Position numbers and translations under genes: made by a program. A stretch of 25,652 nt of DNA from Collinsella sp. (GTDB lineage Bacteria; Actinomycetota; Coriobacteriia; Coriobacteriales; Coriobacteriaceae), in the NCBI GenBank assembly GCA_019414465.1, contig DXLY01000022.1, positions 1 through 25,652 on the forward strand, read 5' to 3'. The first letter of the stretch is position 1. Each line of letters starts with the position of its first letter. This document shows positions 6,380-13,810 of this stretch, in pieces. The notes under the pieces are model-generated. The model saw nothing but the letters and a program-made list of their open reading frames with translations. It was not told the DNA's origin and did not search any database.

Positions 6380-7657
6380 TTAGCCCTTCAGCAGATCATC
6401 CAGCACTGATGCTGCCTTCTGGTCATTTGCCTCGATAAAGTGGCTATAGATAGACAGCGTCGTCGATGGGCTAGCATGGCCCAAACGCGCCTGGATCGTC
6501 TTAATGTCCGCATTGGCACCAACGAGCAAAGTCGCTTGCGTATGTCTAAGCTCATGAGGCTTCAGCCCGCTATAACCCGTATAGCGGGTACGTTTGACGC
6601 CGTCACTCCCAATGACTTCCCTGCTCTCCTTAAAAGTACCGAAGCCGTTTTTCGCCGCAAACAGCCTAAACGCCCTTGAATAGTTATGTCCATCCATCCG
6701 GGTCACAAGAGCCCGTTTGCCGTTGGCGGCGTCAACGATCCCAATGGAATGGACAATGGGCGTTTCTCCAGTCTGCCCCACTGCAAAGGAATCGAACTCA
6801 CTCCGCTGAATGGCTTTCCACCTGTCCAGATAGTCGGCAAGTTCATTTCCAACCGAAATCTTACGCCTGCTCATCTTTGATTTAGGCGGCCTCAATGTCC
6901 TGTCGTTCGTATATTGCTTTACTATCCTCAGAGTCTTGGCGTCGGGGTCATAATCCTCCCATGAGAGACCAAGGGCCTCCCCCTTCCTCAAACCGCAGAG
7001 AAGTAGAAGCATTGTGCATGTGATAAAGGAAGATGGCTTCTCCTCCAAAAGGACCGCAAGAAGCCTTGCCGCCTCATCGGCGCTCAGCGCCTTACGAGCC
7101 TCGACATTCTGCTTGGGCAGTTTCACTCCCCTACAAGGGTTTTTGCCCACGAGGTCGTTATCGACGGCATCCTCCATTACCTGTTTGAGCTTGATGTGGA
7201 TGCGGCGAATTTCACTTTCGCTGAATCGGCCTTCTTTTCTAGCCTTGGCATAAGCAGTGCGAACGTCATCCGATTTAAGCCGAGTGAGATCGGGATTGCC
7301 GAACAGCTCGCGTATGTGACGAATGTCCAAACCTTCACGCTCATAAGCAAGAGGTGATCCCATGGTCGACTCCCTGTTCGCGTGAAACCTGTCCGCATAA
7401 TCTGATAGGCCCAGAGGACCATTGCCACGGTTGGAAGCGCCCTCAAGTTCAGCTCTATAGGCCTCCAGCGCCTTGGCGACTTCACTCGGCCAGTTTTTCG
7501 GGTTCTTGCTTCTGCAGTGAACCCTGCGTGACGGACTACGGCGGTACCGTCCTGTCTCCGGATCTTTTCCCAGGGAAAAATAAATCCGATAGACGCCTTT
7601 GCTCTTATCGATGCATTCCGATGTGCCGCGAGCGGTCTTTTTTATCAATCCCTGCAA
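6380..7657 (-). CDS. Tyrosine recombinase/integrase of the element
   Basis: 425 residues. An N-terminal arm-binding-like region (about 15-60) is followed by a SAM-like core-binding domain (about 85-190) and a catalytic domain. Active-site signatures are visible: C-G-L-R-K-G-E-A-L-G-L-S (Arg), P-P-K-S-K-M-S-R-R (Lys), L-K-P-H-E-L-R-H-T-Q-A-T (H-x-x-R), L-G-H (His) and S-I-Y-S-H-F (nucleophile Tyr). These enzymes integrate and excise ICEs, IMEs and phages at tRNA genes. The start is a TTG with GAGGG six bases upstream; an ATG at 7661 is out of frame. The gene reads away from the tRNA-Thr fragment 230 bases to its right, as usual for an integrase at an element end. All expected catalytic residues are present, so it is probably active. 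Confidence 0.92.
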   Translation of the reverse strand: MQGLIKKTARGTSECIDKSKGVYRIYFSLGKDPETGRYRRSPSRRVHCRSKNPKNWPSEVAKALEAYRAELEGASNRGNGPLGLSDYADRFHANRESTMGSPLAYEREGLDIRHIRELFGNPDLTRLKSDDVRTAYAKARKEGRFSESEIRRIHIKLKQVMEDAVDNDLVGKNPCRGVKLPKQNVEARKALSADEAARLLAVLLEEKPSSFITCTMLLLLCGLRKGEALGLSWEDYDPDAKTLRIVKQYTNDRTLRPPKSKMSRRKISVGNELADYLDRWKAIQRSEFDSFAVGQTGETPIVHSIGIVDAANGKRALVTRMDGHNYSRAFRLFAAKNGFGTFKESREVIGSDGVKRTRYTGYSGLKPHELRHTQATLLVGANADIKTIQARLGHASPSTTLSIYSHFIEANDQKAASVLDDLLKG

Positions 7658-7675
7658 TCATATCCCTCGTTAGAT

Positions 7676-7732
7676 TTTCGATTAGGCTTGCTGGCAAAGC
7701 CTTTAAAGCTTTGCCAGCAAGCCTAATCGAAA
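7676..7732. repeat. Perfect 25-bp inverted repeat upstream of the integrase
   Basis: Bases 7676-7700 (beginning TTTCGATTAGGC) and 7708-7732 (ending CCTAATCGAAA) are exact reverse complements around a 7-base loop, CTTTAAA. It starts 18 bases before the integrase start codon. The minus-strand transcript would fold into a long hairpin in the 5' leader. Without a following T-run it is not a simple terminator; it may bind integrase/excisionase or control int expression. Confidence 0.9.
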
Positions 7733-7733
7733 C

Positions 7734-7767
7734 TTTTCACACTTTCAAGTCTCTCTAAGTGTGAAAA
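7734..7767. repeat. Second perfect inverted repeat near the attachment site
   Basis: TTTTCACACTT (7734-7744) and AAGTGTGAAAA (7757-7767) are perfect complements around a 12-base loop, directly next to the 25-bp hairpin. The AT-rich context between integrase and attachment site suggests an arm-type recombinase site or an int promoter operator; this is inference. Confidence 0.8.
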
Positions 7768-7884
7768 TAGTGGGAAATATGATTCTAATAGCTAGCTCAA
7801 TAATTGTTAATTACCTATTTCTACCTGCGCTTCCTTTTAATTCAGTGAAATTGGCCTCATCTCGTCAAATGCCGAATTCACGTA

Positions 7885-7929
7885 CTCGTAAAGCGGGGGT
7901 CACCGGTTCGAGCCCGGTCGCTGGCTCCA
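7885..7929 (+). tRNA. 3' fragment of tRNA-Thr(CGT), attachment-site copy (attR-like)
   Basis: Starting in the anticodon loop, CTCGTAA (7885-7891, anticodon CGT), the sequence gives the 3' half of a tRNA: anticodon 3' strand AGCGG, variable GGGTC, T stem ACCGG, loop TTCGAGC, T stem CCGGT, acceptor strand CGCTGGC, discriminator T, CCA (7927-7929). The bases upstream do not pair to make the anticodon stem, and no 5' half (expected to begin GCCAGCG) is present. This is what an element integrating into a tRNA 3' end leaves at its distal junction; the intact tRNA should lie at the left end, outside the window. The identity core is therefore about 45 bases or slightly longer. Confidence 0.8.
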
Positions 7930-7940
7930 TTACACAAGAT

Positions 7941-7963
7941 AGCCGCCTTCGGGCGGCTTTTTT
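7941..7963 (+). terminator. Terminator of the original tRNA-Thr gene
   Basis: AGCCGCC (7941-7947), UUCG tetraloop, GGCGGCT (7952-7958), T-run to 7963. It lies 12 bases after the tRNA CCA and marks the start of flanking chromosomal DNA to the right of the element. From here to 8186 no gene is seen, only a small hairpin, AATGTC-GAGA-GACATT (8161-8176). Confidence 0.9.
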
Positions 7964-8186
7964 GTTGCCGATTTTGAGTGCGTGCGCGCCAATCCAAACA
8001 TCGCCACATCAACAGCGGCCCACTCGGTGGACTTCGGGTTTAATGCTTAGGGGCGGGGATTTACCAAAGTGAAATCTTAATGAAAAGAAACCCAGCTGCA
8101 ACAAATGCCATGGTGAGGGCTCAAATTGGCCATATAGATCTAAAATAGTCACAATATACAAATGTCGAGAGACATTGGCGATATAG

Positions 8187-8696
8187 ATGAATAGAACTAA
8201 GGGTTTTCTTTTGCTGGTATTGATGCTGCTCGGACTGTTCTGCCTGAGTGGCCCTTCTTGGGCCAAGGCTGCCTGTCCTGAAGGCGAGCCTTAGCAGTCT
8301 TATACGGGCAGCCTGCTGATAACTGCTAAGGAGGGCGATGCCGACTCTCAGTCTGGGGTAAATCCCCTTGCCACTTTTGAGGGGGACGGCGGAACGGTCA
8401 AGCTTGACCATATTGGTAGCGGGATTTTGAGGTGGCAAGTTCTTCCGGACAAAATTGCGAACGATCCCTTCTCTTTTGCTGGAACGATTTATCTATACAA
8501 GGTTGTGAGCGGAAAACAAAAATACGTCGATTGCTATCCGACAAACGGGTCTGGAATTGCATTCACCGGCATTTCGGGGCAGATTGATACACATGTACGA
8601 AAGGGAACCTATGTGGTGCGTTGGGTTGGAGCTGCTGCAGGTCCGATATGGATTGCGGTCTTGCGCCCCGATGTCCAAATAGGTTTCCCTCTCTAG
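8187..8696 (+). pseudogene. Secreted-protein gene interrupted by an in-frame TAG
   Basis: ATG 8187 opens a frame whose first 28 residues are a clear signal peptide: M-N-R-T-K, a Leu/Val-rich core, then P-S-W-A-K-A before the likely cleavage site. After 35 codons the frame hits TAG at 8292-8294, yet continues open in the same frame for another 133 codons to TAG 8694-8696 with normal coding character (for example F-A-G-T-I-Y-L-Y-K-V-V-S-G, then T-Y-V-V-R-W-V-G), suggesting an extracytoplasmic beta-rich domain. No family is recognised. A single nonsense mutation in a formerly 169-residue secreted protein is the simplest reading. The start lacks a good ribosome site. Genes in this stretch have lower GC than the catabolic locus to the right. 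Confidence 0.6.
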
Positions 8697-8710
8697 ACGG
8701 GAAGTTGCTC

Positions 8711-9076
8711 ATGGACACCATATATGACGGAGATGACTGGGTCGATCATTATACTTGGCGCCTGGTCGGCTCGAACGACAATGGGGATGTGGTGTTTGAT
8801 GGACTATGTCCAAAGCATCTCCATCCTTTTGTCTCGTCGTTAATTGAGAGTTCCGCTCGTGTTGCCCCTTACAGCTCGGCATCGCTTCATGATACGGACG
8901 TTTTGAAGACCATAAGGGAATCAATTGACGATGGCACGATGAGCGGCCCGCTGTTTTCTCGGCTTGTGGGGCTAGATGAGATTGGCTCGAAACGACTGCT
9001 TGCGGGCGAAAAAGTGGAACTCACTTATCGGTCGATGATTTCAATCCTGCGGCTAGCCGATGTTCTTCGCAAATAA
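8711..9076 (+). CDS. Hypothetical protein with possible C-terminal HTH
   Basis: 121 residues; the ATG at 8711 has GGGAAG six bases upstream, and the longer open frame back to 8621 runs through the preceding gene. The N-terminal half (Y-T-W-R-L-V-G-S-N-D-N-G-D-V-V-F-D) is not recognised. The C-terminal 45 residues (S-R-L-V-G-L-D-E-I-G-S-K-R-L-L-A-G-E, then L-T-Y-R-S-M-I-S-I-L-R-L-A-D-V-L) resemble a Cro/C1-like helix-turn-helix, as in some antitoxin-like proteins, but this is only a pattern impression. No toxin-like partner is recognisable beside it. It starts 14 bases after the interrupted secreted-protein gene, so the two may have been co-transcribed. Confidence 0.55.
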   Translation: MDTIYDGDDWVDHYTWRLVGSNDNGDVVFDGLCPKHLHPFVSSLIESSARVAPYSSASLHDTDVLKTIRESIDDGTMSGPLFSRLVGLDEIGSKRLLAGEKVELTYRSMISILRLADVLRK

Positions 9077-9104
9077 ATGAGGCTTCCCTATTCAAAAACA
9101 GAAA

Positions 9105-9181
9105 ACCCCGCCAAACGTGATCCCCTAGGGAAAACACATTTGGCGGGGTCCTGGCGTGATTTCTATAGGGGAATCACGCCA
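9105..9181. terminator. Nested hairpins between convergent genes
   Basis: ACCCCGCCAAA (9105-9115) pairs with TTTGGCGGGGT (9139-9149), and TGGCGTGATT (9152-9161) pairs with AATCACGCCA (9172-9181). In addition CGTGATCCCCTA (9116-9127) is nearly complementary to TAGGGGAATCACG (9167-9179), so alternative pairings exist. The position between a rightward and a leftward gene suggests bidirectional termination, though T-runs are poor. Confidence 0.6.
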
Positions 9182-9210
9182 TCAGACGAACAGCTCAGCC
9201 GAGCAGCTCG

Positions 9211-9684
9211 CTACTCCTCCCAGTAGGCGTCGGCAAGCAACTTAAAGCAGATCTTCTTGACCGGCTGTGCGCCATCGCCCGGGAACTCGAGCGTGGGCAT
9301 GTGGGGCTCGCCGGCAACGAACAGCGCGAATTTGTCGTCGGCAAGATCGCCGGCGATCGAGGCGTCGGAATCGACCAGATCATAGTCGTCCTTCTCGTCA
9401 AACTCCTGGACCAGCGTCAGGCTGCCCGTGGCGACCTTAAAGGCCTCGCGACCCTCGACGTCGATTTGCAGGTCGTGATAGCGCTGATGCGTCTCATAGT
9501 GAGCCTCAGCCTCGGGACGCGTCGTGGGAGACATGACGTTCGCAAAGACCTTCTCACCCAAAATCGGATGGCTGCCGACCTCGAGCTGTGCCGGGTCGTT
9601 CTCCTCGAGCCAGTCGATCAGCACGTCGAGGCCCTTGAGCATTCCGCGGTATTCCTCGATATCGCCCAATGCACCGTAAATCAT
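9211..9684 (-). CDS. YhcH/YjgK/YiaL family protein (DUF386)
   Basis: 157 residues, the usual length of this single-domain cupin-like family. The hallmark H-Y-E-T-H-Q-R-Y-H-D-L-Q-I-D-V-E-G and the later G-E-P-H-M-P carry the conserved metal-binding histidines. Members include the E. coli NanQ/YhcH and EbgC proteins, found in sugar and amino-sugar operons and thought to act as sugar anomerases or to help in sialic acid use. ATG 9684 follows GAGAGGGGA at a short spacing. It ends the leftward catabolic cluster, after the kinase gene and the nagA remnant, which supports a role in the amino-sugar pathway. Confidence 0.85.
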   Translation of the reverse strand: MIYGALGDIEEYRGMLKGLDVLIDWLEENDPAQLEVGSHPILGEKVFANVMSPTTRPEAEAHYETHQRYHDLQIDVEGREAFKVATGSLTLVQEFDEKDDYDLVDSDASIAGDLADDKFALFVAGEPHMPTLEFPGDGAQPVKKICFKLLADAYWEE

Positions 9685-9716
9685 CTAAATCCCCTCTCGG
9701 ATCGTTTATTTGGCAG

Positions 9717-9842
9717 CTACTCGGTAAATGCATTACCGACGCTGTTGCCACCCACATACGTCTCGACCAGGGTAAGGTCGGGATTGAACACGACAGCATC
9801 GGCGTCGCGCCCCGGCATAATGCTACCGCACTTGTCGTCAAC
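9717..9842 (-). pseudogene. 3' remnant of a second nagA
   Basis: Reading leftward from about 9842 to a TAG at 9717 gives D-K-C-G-S-I-M-P-G-R-D-A-D, then V-V-F-N, then T-L-V-E-T-Y-V-G-G, then S-V-G-N-A-F-T-E. This is almost the same as the last 40 residues of the intact NagA at 12583 (which has V-V-F-D-H-E and G-G-Q). No start codon or upstream NagA sequence is found; beyond 9842 similarity stops before the kinase gene's stop. The rest of the copy was apparently lost, probably in a rearrangement that placed the kinase gene here. The copy differs at several positions from the intact gene, so it is an old paralog and not a fresh duplication. Confidence 0.85.
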
Positions 9843-9888
9843 TCTAACCACAAGCAAGCAACCGATGCCGGGGACGGCGCACAAGCTC

Positions 9889-10824
9889 CTACAGCTCGGT
9901 CACGACAACGCCGTTGTAAACCTCGTCCCAACGATCCATAACCAAGTGGCCAGTCATGGGATCCATGGCATTGAGCTTGCCGCAGGTGTTGGCGGTACGC
10001 AGCACCGTCTCGTCATCCGCGTCAGCAGCAATCGCATGTGCGAAGCCGGCAATGGTCGAATCGCCAGAGCCCGTAGCGTTAACGGCGGGAATATCGGGCG
10101 TCTTTGCGCGGAACGCACGGCCATTGTGGAAGCCAACGGAGCCGGCAGCGCCCATGGACACGACGACCCAGGGGATATCGGAGAAGCGGGTGTCAGAGGC
10201 GAGCGCGGCGCGCAGCTCGTCCACGTCGTCGGTGGTAAAGCTCGTGCCCAAAAGGCCGTTGATCTCGGTCAGGTTAGGCTTGACCAGCTCGGGCTTGACC
10301 TCGGACTTGAGTGCAGCCTCGAGCGAAGCACCCGAGGTATCGAGCAGCACCTTGGCGCCGGCGTTCTCGGCAATACCCGTGATCTTGGCGTAGTAGCCTG
10401 CCTCGACACCACGGGGCAGCGAACCCGAGATGGTAACGACAGCGGCCTTGCTCGCAAGCTCGGCGAACTTGGCGGTAAAGGCATCGAGCTCCTCGGGGGC
10501 AATCGTCGGGCCGCTCTCGAGTAGCTCGGTCTGGTTGCCGGCGTGGAGGATGTTAAGGCAAATGCGAGTCTCGCCCTTGATGGGTACAAAATCATTCTTA
10601 ATGCCGTTGGCATCCATGAGCTCGGCCATGTAGGCGCCCATGTGGCCGCCGAGTAGACCGGTTGCCACAACGTCGTCGCCCAGCTGACCCAGTACACGGG
10701 CCACGTTGAGACCCTTGCCGCCGGCGGTCTTTTCGGGCGTCACACGGTTAACGTCGTCGATAATGAGCTCATCGAGCTGATAGCGTGTATCGACGGACGG
10801 GTTCATCGTAACGGTGAGGATCAT
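9889..10824 (-). CDS. lacC: PfkB-family sugar-phosphate kinase, tagatose-6-phosphate kinase-like
   Basis: 311 residues, typical of LacC/FruK kinases. The N-terminal signature T-A-G-G-K-G-L-N (33-40) and the C-terminal A-T-G-S-G-D-S-T-I-A-G (250-260, catalytic Asp255) are both intact; K-P-N-L-T-E at 182-187 is the conserved phosphate-site segment. The family phosphorylates tagatose-6-phosphate or fructose-1-phosphate; the AgaS and NagA neighbours favour tagatose-6-phosphate, giving tagatose-1,6-bisphosphate. ATG 10824 has AAGGAG six bases upstream. The gene lies 59 bases downstream of the epimerase-like gene in the same direction, probably co-transcribed. Phosphofructokinase activity cannot be excluded. 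No tagatose-bisphosphate aldolase gene is in the window. Confidence 0.85.
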   Translation of the reverse strand: MILTVTMNPSVDTRYQLDELIIDDVNRVTPEKTAGGKGLNVARVLGQLGDDVVATGLLGGHMGAYMAELMDANGIKNDFVPIKGETRICLNILHAGNQTELLESGPTIAPEELDAFTAKFAELASKAAVVTISGSLPRGVEAGYYAKITGIAENAGAKVLLDTSGASLEAALKSEVKPELVKPNLTEINGLLGTSFTTDDVDELRAALASDTRFSDIPWVVVSMGAAGSVGFHNGRAFRAKTPDIPAVNATGSGDSTIAGFAHAIAADADDETVLRTANTCGKLNAMDPMTGHLVMDRWDEVYNGVVVTEL

Positions 10825-10883
10825 TTTTAGCTCCTTATCTCGCAGGCTCCTTGTGCCTCGCGATACGAGTCGACAAAACGGAA

Positions 10884-11765
10884 TTACAGAATTTCAATCG
10901 TGAACGAGCGAGCGACGGTCTCCTTGGGCTTGGCGACAAGGCAGCCGCGCTTATGCTCAAGCACGTCGTCCTCATCGGAGCAGGTCGAAAGGCCGCCCCA
11001 GGGCTCAACTGCCACAAAATCGCCCTCGGGCTTACTCCACACAATGAGATATGGGAAGCCCTCAAAGCTCAGGCGGACGCCCTTGTCCTCGCCCTTCTTG
11101 GAAAGCGTGACCTGACGGCTCTCGAGCACGTCAAAGATGGTCTCCGCAAAATCGAAGAGCTCGTGCGATAGAGGCAGCGTCTTTCCCACCATGGGGTTCT
11201 TGGAGCGCTTGTCCACGTCAATCAAGCCAGTCGAAGGGACAGCGGTGCAAAGCTCTGCAGCCTCTTCTTTCTCAAAGCGCAACTCGTAGTCCGTATAGGC
11301 CTCGCCCTCATCGAGCGGGCACCTAAAGCCGGGATGCCCACCGATAAAGAACGGCATGTCCTCGGTGCCCTCGTTGGTAACCTCATAGGAGACACGCACG
11401 GCGGCGTCCTCGAGCGTATAGCGGGCGACGAGCCTAAACGGATACGGATAATCGCTCAGCAGCGCGGCGTTATCCTCCGAAGCCAGACACACAGCCAGCT
11501 CGTTCGTGCTTTGGCTCAGCAGTTTCCACTCCTGCTTACGCGCAAACCCGTGGCGGGCGAGCTTCACATGATGCCCGGCAAACGTCATGGCGCTGCCGTC
11601 GCGCAGACCTCCGCAAATCGGGAAGCAGACCGGCGCCTGACCGGACCATACTGCGGGGTCGCCCTGCCACAAATACTCGCGACCGTCGGCCTCAATCGAG
11701 GTAAACGAGCCGCCGGCAGTGGAAACCTTAATAGAAATCGAATCGTTGGAAAGAGCGTATTCCAT
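10884..11765 (-). CDS. Aldose 1-epimerase family protein (LacX-like)
   Basis: 293 residues, full length for the galactose-mutarotase superfamily. Visible signatures: an N-terminal beta strand series with G-R-E-Y-L-W-Q-G-D, then F-P-I-C-G-G, R-H-G-F-A-R (conserved His), G-G-H-P-G-F-R-C-P (catalytic His) and V-E-P-W-G-G-L (catalytic Glu). Such enzymes interconvert alpha and beta anomers of aldoses or phosphosugars; LacX-type members accompany tagatose pathways. ATG 11765 is the chosen start, preceded by AAAGGAT. It is divergent from the flavodoxin gene, sharing a 157-base intergenic region, and leads into the kinase gene. Confidence 0.87.
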   Translation of the reverse strand: MEYALSNDSISIKVSTAGGSFTSIEADGREYLWQGDPAVWSGQAPVCFPICGGLRDGSAMTFAGHHVKLARHGFARKQEWKLLSQSTNELAVCLASEDNAALLSDYPYPFRLVARYTLEDAAVRVSYEVTNEGTEDMPFFIGGHPGFRCPLDEGEAYTDYELRFEKEEAAELCTAVPSTGLIDVDKRSKNPMVGKTLPLSHELFDFAETIFDVLESRQVTLSKKGEDKGVRLSFEGFPYLIVWSKPEGDFVAVEPWGGLSTCSDEDDVLEHKRGCLVAKPKETVARSFTIEIL

Positions 11766-11922
11766 TACCCATCCTTTCGAACAACTGCTTTATTTCACGC
11801 AAGCGCCCGTTTCAATCCTAACCATAGAACAAACCCGCACGTTCATCGATGCGTCCGGTATCCCAGCCATGTAACGGGGTACCATACAGACATTGATGCA
11901 ATTACAGCTGAAAGGCCTTCTT

Positions 11923-12507
11923 ATGCGAACCATCATCCTCTATGCCTCGCGCCACCACGGCAATACGAAAAAGCTCGTGGACGCCATCGTCGAGGCGCAC
12001 CCCGAAATCGATACCCTCGACGTGAAAACGCTCGGTAAAAACGAGTACCCAGACCTGCACGAATATCATCTGATCGGTGTCGCCACGGGCATCTATTATT
12101 CCGAAATCGACAAGGACATGGCACGCGTGCTCACTAACGTGCTGCAGCCGCAGGACAAGGTGTTTGGCCTTATGACCTACGGTGGCAAAAACAAGTGGTA
12201 CGGCAAGGATATCGATGGCATCTGCCGCATGAGGCAGGCCATCTTTATGGGTGTCTACGGCTGCCCCGGCTTTGATACGTGGGGGCCGTTCAAACTCGCC
12301 GGCGGTGTCCAAAAGGGACACCCAACCGCTGAGGAAATTAAGGGCGCCGTCGACTTCTTCGATAAGATCGAAGACGAATATGGCGATATCATCGTCGAAG
12401 AGTACGCCAAGCGCGAGAAGCGTCTAGCATACGAGAAGGAGCATCCTGCAGGAGGCCTGGTGGCCGGCGTCAAGCGCACGGCAAAGAAGATCGCTAACAA
12501 GCTGTAA
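11923..12507 (+). CDS. Flavodoxin-like protein
   Basis: 194 residues. The N-terminus, I-I-L-Y-A-S-R-H-H-G-N-T-K-K-L-V, is the FMN phosphate-binding loop of flavodoxins; the next strand, G-V-A-T-G-I-Y-Y-S-E, and M-T-Y-G-G-K-N-K-W-Y match the isoalloxazine-binding loops. The C-terminal 40 residues are a charged, basic helix not found in short flavodoxins. It may carry electrons between redox enzymes; the partner is unknown. ATG 11923 with AAAGG upstream is preferred over an upstream ATG at 11893. It is the only rightward gene inside the leftward sugar locus, with its own terminator, and has no obvious functional link to it. Confidence 0.85.
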   Translation: MRTIILYASRHHGNTKKLVDAIVEAHPEIDTLDVKTLGKNEYPDLHEYHLIGVATGIYYSEIDKDMARVLTNVLQPQDKVFGLMTYGGKNKWYGKDIDGICRMRQAIFMGVYGCPGFDTWGPFKLAGGVQKGHPTAEEIKGAVDFFDKIEDEYGDIIVEEYAKREKRLAYEKEHPAGGLVAGVKRTAKKIANKL

Positions 12508-12538
12508 CTGTGAAGGTGCTTTTGAGCGTTTAACCCAT

Positions 12539-12576
12539 ACGGCGGGTCCGAGCAGATTCGGGCCCGCCGTCTTTTT
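12539..12576 (+). terminator. Rho-independent terminator after the flavodoxin gene
   Basis: ACGGCGGGTCCGA (12539-12551) pairs with TCGGGCCCGCCGT (12558-12570) with one G-T pair, followed by CTTTTTCT. It lies between the convergent flavodoxin and nagA genes. Confidence 0.85.
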
Positions 12577-12582
12577 CTATCG

Positions 12583-13752
12583 TTACTCGGTAAAGGCGTT
12601 GCCGACACTCTGGCCGCCAACATACGTCTCGACGAGGGTAAGCTCATGGTCGAACACGACAAAGTCGGCGTCGCGACCCGGCATGATGCTGCCGCACTTA
12701 TCCTCGATGTGCGCGGAGCGTGCCGGCACCTCGGTTGCCATGCGAATGGCGATATCGGCGCTGGCGATGCCCCAGTCAACGATGTTCTTGACGCCCTGGG
12801 CAAGCGTGAGCACCGAGCCGGCAATGCTCTTGCCGTCGGCGAGCCAGCACAGGTTGTCCTTCATGATGACGTCCATGCCACCACTGGTGTAGCTGCCCTC
12901 GGGCATGCCGCCGCAGCCCAGGCAGTCAGTGATGAGCACCGTGTGTTGCCAGCCCTTTGCCTGCAGCAGCGCCTTGATGGCGGCAGGGTTAACGTGCTTG
13001 CCGTCACAGATGATCTCGGCGTAGGTCTCGGGCGTGGACATGGCAGCGCCCACGACACCGGGCTCACGGTGATGCAGCCCGCGCTGACCGTTATAGGTAT
13101 GCGTAAAGCAGCTGGCACCGGCGTTGATGGCGGCGATGCACTCATCGTAGGTGGCGTCGGAGTGACCGATGCTGGTCACCACACCCTTGGCATTCAGAGC
13201 AGCCGCATAAGCAGCGGCACCGTCGCGCTCGGCCGCCATGGCGCTCTTGACGATGCGACCACCCGCAGCCTCCTGCCACTGATCGAAGACCTCCTCGGAG
13301 GGATCGATCAGGTAAGCGGGGTTCTGCGCGCCCACGTGCTTCATGGTAAAGAAGGGGCCCTCCAGGTAGATGCCCTGAATGCGAGCACCGCAGAAGTCGG
13401 GGCCGCGGCCCTCGTCCGCCTGAGCGATGGCAGCGCAGGCGTCCTTGATCTGCTCGACGCCATCGGTGAACGTCGTGGGCAGCCAGCTGGTGGTGCCGCG
13501 ACGGGCGAGCTCGGTCGAGCTGATATCGATGCCCTCGGGATCGTTATCGGTAGTCGAGTGGTTGTAGAAGCCATGGATGTGAGTATCGACCATGCCCGGT
13601 GCGATCCACGATCCCGTGTAGTCCTTAATCTCGCAAGAGGGCTCGTCGGCCTGCCAGGCGCCAAAAACGCCATCCTCGACCATAAGATAGCCGCCCAGTT
13701 GCGGGCCTGCCGGCAAGAAGAACTTGTCAGCCTTAATTGCGTACGTGCTCAT
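12583..13752 (-). CDS. nagA: N-acetylglucosamine/galactosamine-6-phosphate deacetylase
   Basis: 389 residues, standard length. The amidohydrolase signature D-T-H-I-H-G is at 56-61 (His58, His60), the metal-binding Glu in L-E-G-P-F-F at 131, then G-H-S-D-A-T-Y and F-T-H-T-Y-N-G (metal histidines) and L-I-T-D-C (catalytic Asp). The enzyme removes acetate from GlcNAc-6-P or GalNAc-6-P in the cytoplasm. In this locus, with AgaS and a tagatose-6-phosphate kinase, GalNAc-6-P is the likely substrate. ATG 13752 has GAGGAG five bases upstream; an in-frame GTG two codons earlier would overlap it. It follows the agaS terminator, so expression comes from readthrough or from its own promoter in the 118-base gap. 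Confidence 0.93.
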   Translation of the reverse strand: MSTYAIKADKFFLPAGPQLGGYLMVEDGVFGAWQADEPSCEIKDYTGSWIAPGMVDTHIHGFYNHSTTDNDPEGIDISSTELARRGTTSWLPTTFTDGVEQIKDACAAIAQADEGRGPDFCGARIQGIYLEGPFFTMKHVGAQNPAYLIDPSEEVFDQWQEAAGGRIVKSAMAAERDGAAAYAAALNAKGVVTSIGHSDATYDECIAAINAGASCFTHTYNGQRGLHHREPGVVGAAMSTPETYAEIICDGKHVNPAAIKALLQAKGWQHTVLITDCLGCGGMPEGSYTSGGMDVIMKDNLCWLADGKSIAGSVLTLAQGVKNIVDWGIASADIAIRMATEVPARSAHIEDKCGSIMPGRDADFVVFDHELTLVETYVGGQSVGNAFTE

Positions 13753-13810
13753 ATGCACTCCTCGCTTCTAAAGCAGTTGACTGTGGTGATGCTTATACCC
13801 AGCTCACGTA

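Noticed and set aside
7840..7929. Complete tRNA gene
   Set aside because: No 5' acceptor strand or D arm precedes the anticodon loop, and the anticodon stem does not pair, so only a 3' fragment is present.
8329..8364. Strong ribosome-site-like AAGGAGG followed by ATG at 8338
   Set aside because: It opens a frame of only seven codons and is explained by codons of the interrupted secreted-protein gene.
8009..8438. Leftward frames 8009-8266 and 8121-8438
   Set aside because: They lie opposite the signal-peptide-encoding gene, have no ribosome site and no recognisable domain.
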